A stretch of 64,000 nt of DNA, taken from positions 47,627,212-47,691,211 of the forward strand of contig CM046451.1 of NCBI GenBank assembly GCA_025506515.1, given 5' to 3'. The notes below the pieces were generated by a model. It searched no databases. It saw nothing but the letters and a program-made list of their open reading frames with translations, and was not told where the DNA came from. This document shows, piece by piece, positions 32,471 through 45,900 of this stretch; the first letter of the stretch is position 1; the number at the start of each line of letters is the position of its first letter. This stretch comes from Flaveria trinervia (Eukaryota > Streptophyta > Magnoliopsida > Asterales > Asteraceae). The translations under genes were made by a program, and so were the position numbers.

Positions 32471-35400
32471 TCAAACTTTATTGATGAAACCAAATATGTG
32501 AACAATGAATAAGAACTCTAGCAAAGCTCCAAGATCAAAAATTTTAGATTAACTTGTATTTTACTCAAATTATACGAGTATAGGTTTGTGCAACCTATTT
32601 GTCTCGAAAGTTTAACATAATGCATGGACAACAAAGTACATACACAAGAATGTTAAATAGCAATACTTCTAGCACTGATTGTTTTTACTTTCCATAACTA
32701 CGTGCATTCCTATGTATGTTCGTTTCTTAACACCCACTTGAACTAATTTAATCAAATCCAAGGATAAGGATAACCGAAATGACGCTAAAACTTGAAATGT
32801 AACAATACACGTAGAGTTTAAACCATTATAAAACTAAACACGAGACCATACAATTCACCCTTAAAACAGATCCACTCCTCACCAGACTCATTCGAAATGC
32901 TCTACCAACCAACTTCAAGCATTCTAGCTACAAATCCAGTATAACTAATCCAAAAACAAATTCTTGATCCTCGTGTTTTTTGTTTAGAATCAAGGCAACA
33001 GTAAATGTTCCTAAAGAACAAGAAATAGTTTGTATTCACTCAATAACAATCCAAATTCAAATTACCATTATGGAACGACGGTAATCAAAATAAAACCACA
33101 TTGTGAACAATGAATAAGAAATCAAACCATGATCCAAGATCAAATATTTTAGATTAACTAGTATTTCACTCAAATTATGTGAGTACAGGTTTGTCCACAA
33201 AGTAGTCTCGAAATCTTAACATAATACATAGACAACAAAGTACATACATAAAAACATTAAATAGCAATAGTTCTAGCACAGATTGTTTTTACTTCTTGTA
33301 ATAACGTTCATTACTATGTATTTTCCTTTCTTAACACACTCTTGAACTAACTTAATCAAATCGAAGCATAAGGATAACCGAAATGACACTTAAAATTCGT
33401 AAATGAAACAATACACGTAGAGTTTCAACCGTTATAAAACCAAGCACGAGAACATACAATTCACCCTTAAAATCAATCCACTCCTTACTAAACTCATTCA
33501 AAACGCTCCGCCACCATCATCAAACACTCTAGCATACAAAATCCAATATAACGATCCAAATACTAACTCTTGATCCTCATGTTTCTTGTTTAGAATCGGG
33601 GCAACGATAAATGTTGCAAAAGAACAAGAAACATTTGTATTCACTCAATAACAATCCAAATTCAAATTAGCATTATTGAAGGACGGTAATCAAACTTTGT
33701 TAATGAAACCAAATGTGTGAACAATGAATAAGAAATCAAACCATGGTCCAAGATTAAAATTTTTTTAGATTAACTTGTATTTCACTCAAATTATGCGTGC
33801 ATAGGTTTGTGCAACCAAGTTATCTCGAAATCTTAACATAATACATAGAGAACAAAGTACATACATTCTAGCGTACAAAATCCAGTATAATAAAACCAAA
33901 TACTAATTCTTGATCTTCATGTTTCATGTTTAGTATCGAGGCAATGATAAGTGTTCCAAAGGAACGAGAAACAGTTTGTATTCACTCAATAAGAATCCAA
34001 ATTGAAAATACATTATGGAACGACTGTAATCAAACTTTATTGATGAAGCCAAATGTGTGAACTATGAACAAGAAATCTAGCAAAGGTCCAAGATCAAAAC
34101 TTTTTAGATTAACTTGTACTTTACTCAAATTATGCGAGTATAGGTTTGTGCAACCTATTTGTCTCGAAAGTTTTACATAATGCATGGATAACAAAGTACA
34201 TACAAAAGAATGTTAAATAGCAATACTTCTAGCGTTGATTGTTTTTACTTCCTATAACTACGTGCATTCCTATGTATATTCATTTCTTAACACCCTCTTG
34301 AACTAATTTAATCAAATCCAAGGATAAGGATAATCGAAATGACGCTTAAAACTTGAAATGTAACAATACACGTAGAGTTTAAACCGTTATTAAACTAAAC
34401 ACGAGACCATACGATTCACCCTTAAAACTGATCCACTCCTCACCAGACTCCTTCGAAATGCTCTACCACCACCTTCAAGCATTCTAGCATACAAAACCTA
34501 GTATAACTAATCCAAATACAAATTCTTGATCCTCGTGTTTTATGTTTAGAATCAAGGCAACAGTAAATGTTGCTAAAGAACAAGAAACAGTTCGTATTCA
34601 CTCAATAACAATCCAAATTTAAATTATCATTATGGAACGACGGTAATCAAAATGAAACCACATGTGTGAACAATGAATAAGAAATCAAACCATGATCCAA
34701 GATCAAATATTTTAGATTAACTAGTATTTCACTCAAATTATGCGAGTACAGGTTTGTGCAACAAAGTAGTCTTGAAATCTTAACATAATACATAGACAAC
34801 AAAGTACATACATAAAAACATTAAATAGCAATAGTTCTAGCACAGATTGTTTTTACTTCTCGTAATAACGTTCATTACTATGTATTTTCCTTTCTTAACA
34901 CACTCTTGAACTAACTTAATCAAATCGAAGCATAAGGATAACCGAAATGACACTTAAAATTCGTCAATGAAATAGTACACGTAGAGTTTCAACCGTTATA
35001 AAACCAATCACGAGAACATACAATTCACCCTTAAAATCAATCCACTCCTCACTAAACTCATTCAAAACGCTCCGCCACCATCATCAAACACTCTAGCATA
35101 CAAAATCCAATATAACGATCCAAATACTAACTCTTGATCCTCATGTTTCTTGTTTAGAATCGGGGCAACGATAAATGTTGCAAAAGAACAAGAAACAGTT
35201 CGTATTCACTCAATAACAATCCAAATTCAAATTAGCATTATGGAAGGACGGTAATCAAACTTTGTTAATGAAACCAAATGTGTGAACAATGAATAAGAAA
35301 TCAAACCATGGTCCAAGATTAAAATTTTTTAGATTAACTTGTATTTCACTCAAATTATGCGTGCATAGGTTTGTGCAACCAAGTTATGTCGAAATCTTAA

Positions 35401-38400
35401 CATAATACATAGAGAACAAAGTACATACATTCTAGCGTACAAAATCCAGTATAACAAATCCAAATACTAATACTTGATCTTCATGTTTCATGTTTAGTAT
35501 CGAGGCAACGATAAGTGTTCCAAAGAACGAGAAACAGTTTGTATTCACTCAATAAGAATCCATATTGAAAATACATTATGGAACGACGGTAATCAAACTT
35601 TATTGATGAAACCAAATGTGTGAACTACGAACAAGAAATCTAGCAAAGGTCCAAGATCAATAATTTTTAGATTAACTTGTATTTTACTCAAATTATGCGA
35701 GTATAGGTTTGTGCAACCTATTTGTCTCGAAAGTTTTACATAATGCATGGACAACAAAGTACATACAAAAGAATGTTAAATAGCAATACTTCTAGCGTTG
35801 ATTGTTTTTTACTTCCCATAACTATGTGCATTCCTATGTATATTCTTTTCTAAACACCCTCTTGAACTAATTTGATCAAATACAAGGATAAGGATAACCA
35901 AAATGACGCTCAAAACTTGAAATGTAACAATACATGTAGAGTTTTAACCGTTATTAAACTAAACACGAGACCATACAATTCACCCTTAAAACAGATCCAC
36001 TCCTTACCAGAATCAATCAAAATGCTCTACCACTAACTTCGAACAATCTAGCATACAAAATCCAGTATAACTAATCCAAATAAAAATTTTGATCCTCGTG
36101 TTTTATGTTTAGAATCAAGGCAACAGTAAATGTTGCTAAAGAACAAGAAACAGTTTGTATTCATTCTATAACAATCCAAATTGAAATTACCATTATGGAA
36201 CGACGGTAATCAAAATGAATCCAAAGTGTGAGCAATGCATTAGAAATCAAACCATGATCCAAGATCAAATATTTTATATTAACTAGTATTTCACTAAAAT
36301 TATGCGAGTATAGGTTTGTGCAACAAAGTAGTCTTGAAATCTTAACATAATACATAGACAACAATGTACATACACAAAAACATTAAATAGCAATAGTTCT
36401 AGCACAAATTGTTTTTACTTCTCGTAACAACATTCATTCCTATGTATTTTCCTTTCTTAACGCACTCTGAACTAATTTAATCAAATCGAAGCATAAGGAT
36501 AACCGAAATGACACTTAAAATTCTTAAATGAAACAATACACGTAGAGTTTAAACCGTTATAAAACCAAGCACGAGAACATACAATTCACCCTTAAAATCA
36601 ATCCACCTCTTACTAAACTTATTCCAAACACTCTAGCACACAAAATCCATATAACGATCCAAATACTAACTCTTGATCCTCATGTTTCTTGTTTAGAATC
36701 GGGCAAGGATAAATGTTGCAAAAGAACAAGAAACAGTTCATATTCACTCAATAACAATGCAAATTCAAATTACCATTATTGAACAATGGTAATCAAACTT
36801 TATTAATGAAACCAAATGTGTGAACAATGAATAAGAAATCAAACCATGGTCCAGATTAAAATTTTTAGATTAACTTGTATTTCACTCAAATTATGCGTGT
36901 ATAGGTTTGTGCAACCAAGTTGTCTCAAAATCTTAACATAATACATGGAGAACAAAGTACATACACAAGAACGTTAAATAGCATAGTTCTAGCACCGATT
37001 ATTTTTACATCCCGTAACCATATGCATTCCTATGTATTTTCATTTCTTAACACACTCTTGAACTAATTTAATCAAATCCAAGCATAAGGATAACAGAAAT
37101 GACACTTAATATTTGTAAATGAAAAAATACACGTACAGTTTAAACCGTTATTAAACCAAACACGAGACCTTACAATTTACCCTTAAAATTGATCCACTCT
37201 TTACCAAACTCATTCAAAATGCTATACCAACATCTTCAAACATTCTAGCATACAAAATCCAGTATAACGAATCCAAATACTAACTCTTGATCTTCATGTT
37301 TCATGTTTAGTATCGAGGCAACAATAAATGTCCCAAGAGAACGAGAAACAGTTTGTATTCACTCAATAAGAATCCAAATTGAAATTACATTATGGAATGA
37401 TGGTAATCAAACTTTATTGATGAAACCAAATGTGTGAACAATTAATAAGAATCTAGCAAAGGTCCAAGATCAAAAATTTTTAGATGAACTTGTATTTTAC
37501 TCAAATTATGCGAGTATAGGTTTGTGCAACCTATTTGTCTCGAAAGTTTTACATAATGCATGGACAACAAAGTACATACACATAATGTTAAATAGCAATA
37601 CTTCTAGCATTTATTGTTTTTACTTCCCATAACTACGTGCATTCCTATGTATATTCGTTTCTTAACACCCTCTTGAATATTTAATCAATCCAAGGATAAG
37701 GATAACCGAAATGAAGCTTAAACTTGAAATGTAACAATACACGTAGAGTTTAAACCGTTATTAAACTAAACACGAGACCATACAATTCACCTTAAAACAG
37801 ATCACTCCTTACCAGAATCAATCAAAATGCTCTACCACTAACTTCGAACAATCTAGCATACAAAATCCAGTATAACTAATCCAAATAAAAATTTTTGATC
37901 CTCGTGTTTTATGTTTAGAATCAAGGCAACAGTAAATGTTGCTAAAGAACAAGAAACAGTTTGTATTCATTCTATAACAATCCAAATTGAAATTACCATT
38001 ATGGAACGACGGTAATCAAAATGAATCCAAATGTGTGAGCAATGCATTAGAAATCAAACCATGATCCAAGATCAAATATTTTATATTAACTAGTATTTCA
38101 CTAAAATTATGCGAGTATAGGTTTGTGCAACAAAGTAGTCTTGAAATCTTAACATAATACATAGACAACAATGTACATACACAAAAACATTAAATAGCAA
38201 TAGTTCTAGCACAAATTGTTTTTACTTCTCGTAACAACATTCATTCCTATGTATTTTCCTTTCTTAACGCACTCTTGAACTAATTTAATCAAATCGAAGC
38301 ATAAGGATAACCGAAATGACACTTAAAATTCTTAAATGAAACAATACACGTAGAGTTTAAACCGTTATAAAACCAAGCACGAGAACATACAATTCACCCT

Positions 38401-39904
38401 TAAAATCAATCCACCTCTTACTAAACTTATTCCAAACACTCTAGCACACAAAATCCAATATAACGATCCAAATACTAACTCTTGATCCTCATGTTCTTGT
38501 TTAGAATCGGGCAAGGATAAATGTTGCAAAAGAACAAGAAAAGTTCATATTCACTCAATAACAATGCAAATTCAATTACCATTATTGAACAATGGTAATC
38601 AAACTTTATTAATGAAACCAAATGTGTGAACAATGAATAAGAAATCAAACCATGGTCCAAGATTAAAATTTTTAGATTAACTTGTATTTCACTCAAATTA
38701 TGCGTGTATAGGTTTGTGCAACCAAGTTGTCTCAAAATCTTAACATAATACATGGAGAACAAAGTACATACACAAGAACGTTAAATAGCAATAGTTCTAG
38801 CACCGATTATTTTTACATCCCGTAACCATATGCATTCCTATGTATTTTCATTTCTTAACACACTCTTGAACTAATTTAATCAAATCCAAGCATAAGGATA
38901 ACAGAAATGACACTTAATATTTGTAAATGAAAAAATACACGTACAGTTTAAACCGTTATTAAACCAAACACGAGACCTTACAATTTACCCTTAAAATTGA
39001 TCCACTCTTTACCAAACTCATTCAAAATGCTATACCAACATCTTCAAACATTCTAGCATACAAAATCCAGTATAACGAATCCAATACTAACTCTTGATCT
39101 TCATGTTTCATGTTTAGTATCGAGGCAACAACAAATGTCCCAAGAGAACGAGAAACAGTTTGTATTCACTCAATAAGAATCCAAATTGAAATTACATTAT
39201 GGAATGATGGTAATCAAACTTTATTGATGAAACCAAATGTGTGAACAATAATAAGAAATCTAGCAAAGGTCCAAGATCAAAATTTTTAGATGACTTGTAT
39301 TTTACTCAATTATGCGAGTATAGGTTGTGCACCTATTTGTCTCGAAAGTTTTACATAATGCATGGACAACAAAGTACATACACAATAATGTTAAATAGCA
39401 ATACTTCTAGCATTTATTGTTTTTACTTCCATAACTACGTGCATTCCTATGTATTCGTTTCTTAACACCTCTTGAACTAATTTAATCAATCCAAGGATAA
39501 GGATAACCGAAATGAAGCTTAAACTTGAAATGTAACAATACACGTAGAGTTTAAACCGTTATTAAACTAACACGAGACCATACGATTACCCTTAAAACAG
39601 ATCCACTCCTTAGCAGACTCATTCAAAATGCTCTACCACCACTTCAAGCACTCTAGCATACAAACGAGTATAACTAATCCAAATACAACTTCTTGATACT
39701 CGTGTTTTATGTTTAGAATCAGGCAACAGTAATGTTGCTAAAGAACAAGAAACAGTTGGTACTCACTCAATAACAATCCAAATTCAAATTAGCATTATAG
39801 AATGATGGTAGTCAAACTTTGTTAATGAAACCAAATGTGTGAACAATGAATAAGAAATCAAACCATGGTCCAAGATTAAAAAATTTTAGATTAACTTGTA
39901 TTTC
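32471..39904 (-). repeat. Satellite array, about 12 monomers (minus orientation)
   Basis: Continuous tandem copies with mutual differences. Includes a shortened monomer seen twice (about 33865 and 35430, where GTACATACAT joins TCTAGCGTAC), giving a repeat period of 1564 bp. A later block repeats with a period of about 1.81 kb (words near 36038 recur near 37847). No genes seen. Confidence 0.93.
39901..39904. other. Orientation switch of the satellite
   Basis: Left of this point monomers read in the minus sense (TTAACTTGTATTTC), right of it in the plus sense (TTTCTTGTTCTTTTGCAAC). The two monomer parts are not adjacent in a normal monomer; they share the overlap TTTC. The junction is at the outer foot of the dyad TTCTTGTT/AACAAGAA (39902-39949). 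Confidence 0.9.
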
Positions 39905-42900
39905 TTGTTCTTTTGCAACATTTATCGTTGCTTCGATTCTAAACAAGAAGCATGAAGATCAAAAGTTAGTATTTGGATTCATTATATTGGATTTTGTATG
40001 CTAGAGTGTTGAAGATGGTGGTAGAGCGTTTTGAATGAGTTTAGTAAGTAATGGATCAATTTTAAGGGTGAATTGTATTGTCTCGTGCTTGGTTTAATAA
40101 CGGTTTAAACTCTACGTGTATTGTTTCATTTACGAATTTTAAGTGTCATTTCGGTTATCCTTTAGTTTGGATTTGATAAAATTAGTTCAAGAGGGTGTTA
40201 AGAAATGAATATACATAGGAATGCACGTTGTAACGGGAAGTAAAAACAGTCCGTGCTAGAAGTATTGCTATTTTACATTCTTGTGTATGTACTTTGTTCT
40301 CCATGCATTTTGTTAAGCTTTCGAGACAACTAGGTTGCAAAAATCTATACACGCATAATTTGAGTAAAATACAAGTTAATCAAAAAAAATTTAATCTTGG
40401 ACGATGGTTTGATTTCTTATTCATTGTTCACACATTTGGTTTCATTAATAAGGTTTGATTACCATCATTCCATAATGCTAATTTGAATTTGGATTGTTAT
40501 TGAGTGAATACGAACTTTTTCTTGTTCTTTTGCAACATTTATCGTTGCCTCGATTCTAAACAAGAAACATGAGGATCAACAGTTAGTATGTGGATTCATT
40601 ATATTGTATTTTGTATGCTAGAGTGTTTGAAGATGGTGGTAGAGTGTTTTGAATGAGTTTAGTAAGGAATGAATCGATTTTAAGGGTGAATTGTATTGTC
40701 TCGTGCTTGGTTTTATAACGGTTTAAACTCTACGTGTATATTCTCATTTACGAATTTAAAGTGTCATTTCGGTTATCCTTATGTTTTGATTTAATTAAAT
40801 TAGTTCAAGAGGGTGTTAAGAAACGAATATACATAGGAATGCATGTTATTACGAGAAGTAAAAACAATCTGTGCTACAAGTATTGCTATTTAACATTCTT
40901 GTGTATGTACTTTGTTCTCCATGCATTATGTGAAAACTTTCAAGACAACTAGGTTGCACAAATCTATACTCGCATAATTTGAGTAAAATAAAAGTTAATC
41001 TAAATTTTTTTGATCTTGGACCTTTGCTAGATTTCTTATTCATTGTTCACACTTTTGGTTTCATCAATAAAGTTTGATTACCGTCGTTCTATAATGTAAT
41101 TGGAATATTGATTCTTATTGAGTGAATACAAACTGTTTCTTGTTCTTTTGGAACATTTATCGTTGCCTCGATACTAAACATGAAACATGAGGATGAGAAG
41201 TTAGTATTTGGATTCATTATACTGGATTTTGTACGCTATAATGTTTGAAGATGGTGGTAGAGCGTTTTGAATGAGTCTGGTAAGAGTGGTTAGTTTTTAG
41301 GATGAATTGTATGGTCTCGTGTTTTGTTTAATAACGGTTTAAACTCTACATGTATTGTTTAATTTACGAATATTAATTGTCATTTCCGTTATCCTTATGA
41401 TTGGATTTGATTATATTTGTTCAAGGGTGTGTTAAGAAACGAAATTACATAGGAATGCACGTTGTAACGGGATGTAAAAAAGAATTGGTGCTAGAACTAT
41501 TGCTATATAAGGTTTTTGTGTAAGTACTTTGTTCTCCATGTATTATGCTAAAATTTCAAGACAACTTGGTTGCACAAACCTATACACGCATAGATTGAGT
41601 GAAATACAAGTTAATCTAAACTTTTTTAATCTTGGACATGCTTTGATTTCTTATTTATTTTTCACACATTTGGTTTCATTAATAAAGTTTGATTACCATC
41701 GTTTCATAATGGTAATTTAAATTTGGATTGTTATTTAGTGAATACGAACTTTTTCTTGTTCATTTGCAACATTTATCGTTGCTTCGATTCTAAACAAGAA
41801 ACATGAGGATCAAAAGTTAGTATTTGGATTCCTTATATTTGATTTTGTATGCTACAGTGTTAGAAGATGGTGGTAGAGTGTTTTGAATGAGTTTAGTAAG
41901 GAATGGATGGATTTTAAGGGTGAATTGTATTGTCTCGTTCTTGGTTTTATAACGGTTTAAACTCTATGTGTATTGTTTCATTTAGGAATTTTAAGTGTCA
42001 TTTAGGTTATCCTTAAGTTTGGATTTGATTAAATTAGTTCAAGAGGGTGTTAAGAAACGAATATACATAGGAATGCACGTTGTTACGGGAAGTAAAAACA
42101 ATCCATGCTAGAAGTATTGCTATTTAACATTCTTGTGTATGTACTTTGTTCTCCATGCATTATGTTAAGCTTTCGAGACATATAGGTTGCACAAATCTAT
42201 ACTCGCATAATTTGAGTAAAATACAAGTTAATCTAAATTTCTTTAATCTTGGACCATTGTTTGATTTCTTATTCATTGTTCACACAGTTGGTTTCATTAA
42301 TAAAGTTTGATTACCATCATTCCATAATGGTGATTTGAATTTGGATCGTTATTGAGTGAATAAGAACTTTTTCTTGTTCTTTTGCAACATTTATCGTTGC
42401 CTCGATTGTAAACAAGAAACATGAGGATCAAGAGTTAGTATTTTTATTTGTTATATTGGATTTTCTATGCTCGAGTGTTTCAAGACGGTGGTAGAGTGTT
42501 TTGAATGAGTTTAGTAAGGAGTGGATCGGTTTTAAGGGTGATTTGTATGGTCTCGTGCTTGGTTTTATATCGGTTTAAACTCTACGTGTATTGTTTCATT
42601 TACGAGTTTTAAGTGTCATTTCGGTTATCCTTATGCTTGGATTTGACAAAATTAGTTCAAGAGGGTGTTAAGAAACAAATATAACTAGGAATACACGTTG
42701 TTACGGGAAGTAAAAACAATCCATGCTAGAAGTATTGCTATTTAACATTTTTGTGTATGTACTTTTGTTCTCCATGCATTATGTTAAGCTTTCGACACAA
42801 CTAGGTTGCACAAATCTATACTCACATAATTTGAGTAAAATAAAAGTTAATCTAAATTTTTTTAATCTTGGACCATGGTTTGATTTCTTATTCATCGTTC

Positions 42901-45900
42901 ACACATTTGGTTTCATTAATAAAGTTTGATTACCATCGTTCCATAATGGTAAGTTGAATTCGTATTGTAATTGACTGAATACGAACTTTTTCTGTTCTTT
43001 TGCAACATTTATCGTTGCTTCGATTCTAAACAAGAAACATGAGGATCAAAAGTTACTATTCGATTCCTTATATTGGATTTTGTATGCTACAGTGCTTGAA
43101 GATGGTGGTAGACCGTTTTGAATGAGTTTAGTATGGAATGGATATATTTTAACGGTGAATTGTATTGTCTCGTGCTTGGTTTTATAACGGTTTAAACTCT
43201 ACGTGTATTGTTTCATTTACGAGTTTTAAGTGTCAGTTTGGTTATCCTTATGTTTGGATTTGATTAAATTAGTTCAAGAGGGTGTTAAGAAACGAATATG
43301 CATACGAATGCACGTTGTTACGGGAAGTAAAAACAATCCGTGCTAGAAGTATTGTTATTTAACATTCTTGTGTATGTACTTTGTTCTCCATGCATTATGT
43401 TAAGCTTTCGAGACATCTAGGTTGCACAAATCTATACTCGCATAATTTGAGTAAAATACAAGTTAATCTAAATTCTTTAATCTTGGACCATTGTTTGATT
43501 TCTTATTCACTGTTCACACAGTTGGTTTCATTAATGAAGTTTGATTACCATCATTCCATAATGTTGATTTGAATTTGGATCGTTATTGAGTGAATAAGAA
43601 CTTTTTCTTGTTCTTTTGCAACATTTATCGTTGCCCTCGAAACAAGAAACATGAGGATCAAGAGTTAGTATTTTGATTTGTTATATTGGATTTTCTATGC
43701 TGGAGTGTTGAAGACGGTGGTAGAGAGATTTGAATGAGTTTAGTAAGGAGTGGATCGATTTTAAGGGTGACTTGTATGGTCTCGTGCTTGGTTTTATATC
43801 GGTTTAAACTCTACCTGTATTCTTTCATTTACGAATTTTAAGTGTCATTTCGGTTATCCTTATGCTTGGATTTGACAAAATTAGTTCAAGAGGGTGTTAA
43901 GAAACAATATACGTAGGAATGCACGTTGTTACGGGAAGTAAAAACAATCCGTGCTTGAAGTATTGCTATTAACATTCTTGTGTATGTACTTTGTTCTCCA
44001 TGCATTATGTTAAGCTTTCGAGACATATAGGTTGCACAAATCTATACTCGCATATTTGAGTAAAATACAAGTTAATCTAATTTCTTTAATCTTGGACCAT
44101 TGTTTGATTTCTTATTCATTGTTCACACAGTTGGTTTCATTAATAAAGTTTGATTACCATCATTCCATAATGGTGATTTGAATTTGGATCGTTATTGAGT
44201 GAATAAGACTTTTTCTTGTTCTTTTGCAACATTTATCGTTGCCTCGATTGTAACAAGAAACATGAGGATCAAGAGTTAGTATTTTTATTTGTTATATTGG
44301 ATTTTCTATGCTCGAGTGTTTCAAGACGGTGGTAGAGTGTTTTGAATGAGTTAGTAAGGAGTGGATCGGTTTTAAGGGTGATTTGTATGGTCTCGTGCTT
44401 GGTTTTATATCGGTTTAAACTCTACGTGTATTGTTTCATTTACGAGTTTTAAGTGTCATTTCGGTATCCTTATGCTTGGATTTGACAAAATTAGTTCAAG
44501 AGGGTGTTAAGAAACAAATATAACTAGAATACACGTTGTTACGGGAAGTAAAAACAATCCATGCTAGAAGTATTGCTATTTAACATTTTTGTGTATGTAC
44601 TTTGTTCTCCATGCATTATGTAAGCTTTCGACACAACTAGGTTGCACAAATCTATACTCACATAATTTGAGTAAAATAAAAGTTAATCTAAATTTTTTTA
44701 ATCTTGGACCATGGTTTGATTTCTTATTCATCGTTCACACATTTGGTTTCATTAATAAAGTTTGATTACCATCGTTCCATAATGGTAAGTTGAATTCGTA
44801 TTGTAATTGACTGAATACGAACTTTTTCTTGTTCTTTTGCAACATTTATCGTTGCTTCGATTCTAAACAAGAAACATGAGGATCAAAAGTTACTATTTCG
44901 ATTCCTTATATTGGATTTTGTATGCTACAGTGCTTGAAGATGGTGGTAGACCGTTTTGAATGAGTTTATATGGAATGGATATATTTTAACGGTGAATTGT
45001 ATTGTCTCGTGCTTGGTTTTATAACGGTTTAAACTCTACGTGTATTGTTCATTTACGAGTTTTAAGTGTCAGTTTGGTTATCCTTATGTTTGGATTTGAT
45101 TAAATTAGTTCAAGAGGGTGTTAAGAAACGAATATGCATACGAATGCACGTTGTTACGGAAGTAAAAACAATCCGTGCTAGAAGTATTGTTATTTAACAT
45201 TCTTGTGTATGTACTTTGTTCTCCATGCATTATGTTAAGCTTTCGAGACATCTAGGTTGCACAAATCTATACTCGCATAATTTGAGTAAAATACAAGTTA
45301 ATCTAAATTCTTTAATCTTGGACCATTGTTTGATTTCTTATTCACTGTTCACACAGTTGGTTTCATTAATGAAGTTTGATTACCATCATTTAATGTTGAT
45401 TTGAATTTGGATCGTTATTGAGTGAATAAGAACTTTTTCTTGTTCTTTTGCAACATTTATCGTTGCCCTCGAAACAAGAAACATGAGGATCAAGAGTTAG
45501 TATTTTGATTTGTTATATTGGATTTTCTATGCTGGAGTGTTGAAGACGGTGGTAGAGAGATTTGAATGAGTTTAGTAAGGAGTGGATCGATTTTAAGGGT
45601 GACTTGTATGGTCTCGTGCTTGGTTTTATATCGGTTTAAACTCTACCTGTATTCTTTCATTTACGAATTTTAAGTGTCATTTCGGTTATCCTTATGCTTG
45701 GATTTGACAAAATTAGTTCAAGAGGGTGTTAAGAAACAATATACGTAGGAATGCACGTTGTTACGGGAAGTAAAAACAATCCGTGCTTGAAGTATTGCTA
45801 TTAACATTTTTGTGTATGTACTTTTGTTCTCCATGCATTATGTTAAGCTTTCGAGACAACTAGGTTGCACAAATCTATACTCACATAATTTGAGTAAAAT

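Noticed and set aside
43381..43572. Open frames of 60-75 codons repeated in many satellite monomers (similar peptides rich in Phe, Leu, Asn)
   Set aside because: They recur because monomers are homogenised. They are broken in many copies and lack any protein-like signal, so I do not call genes.
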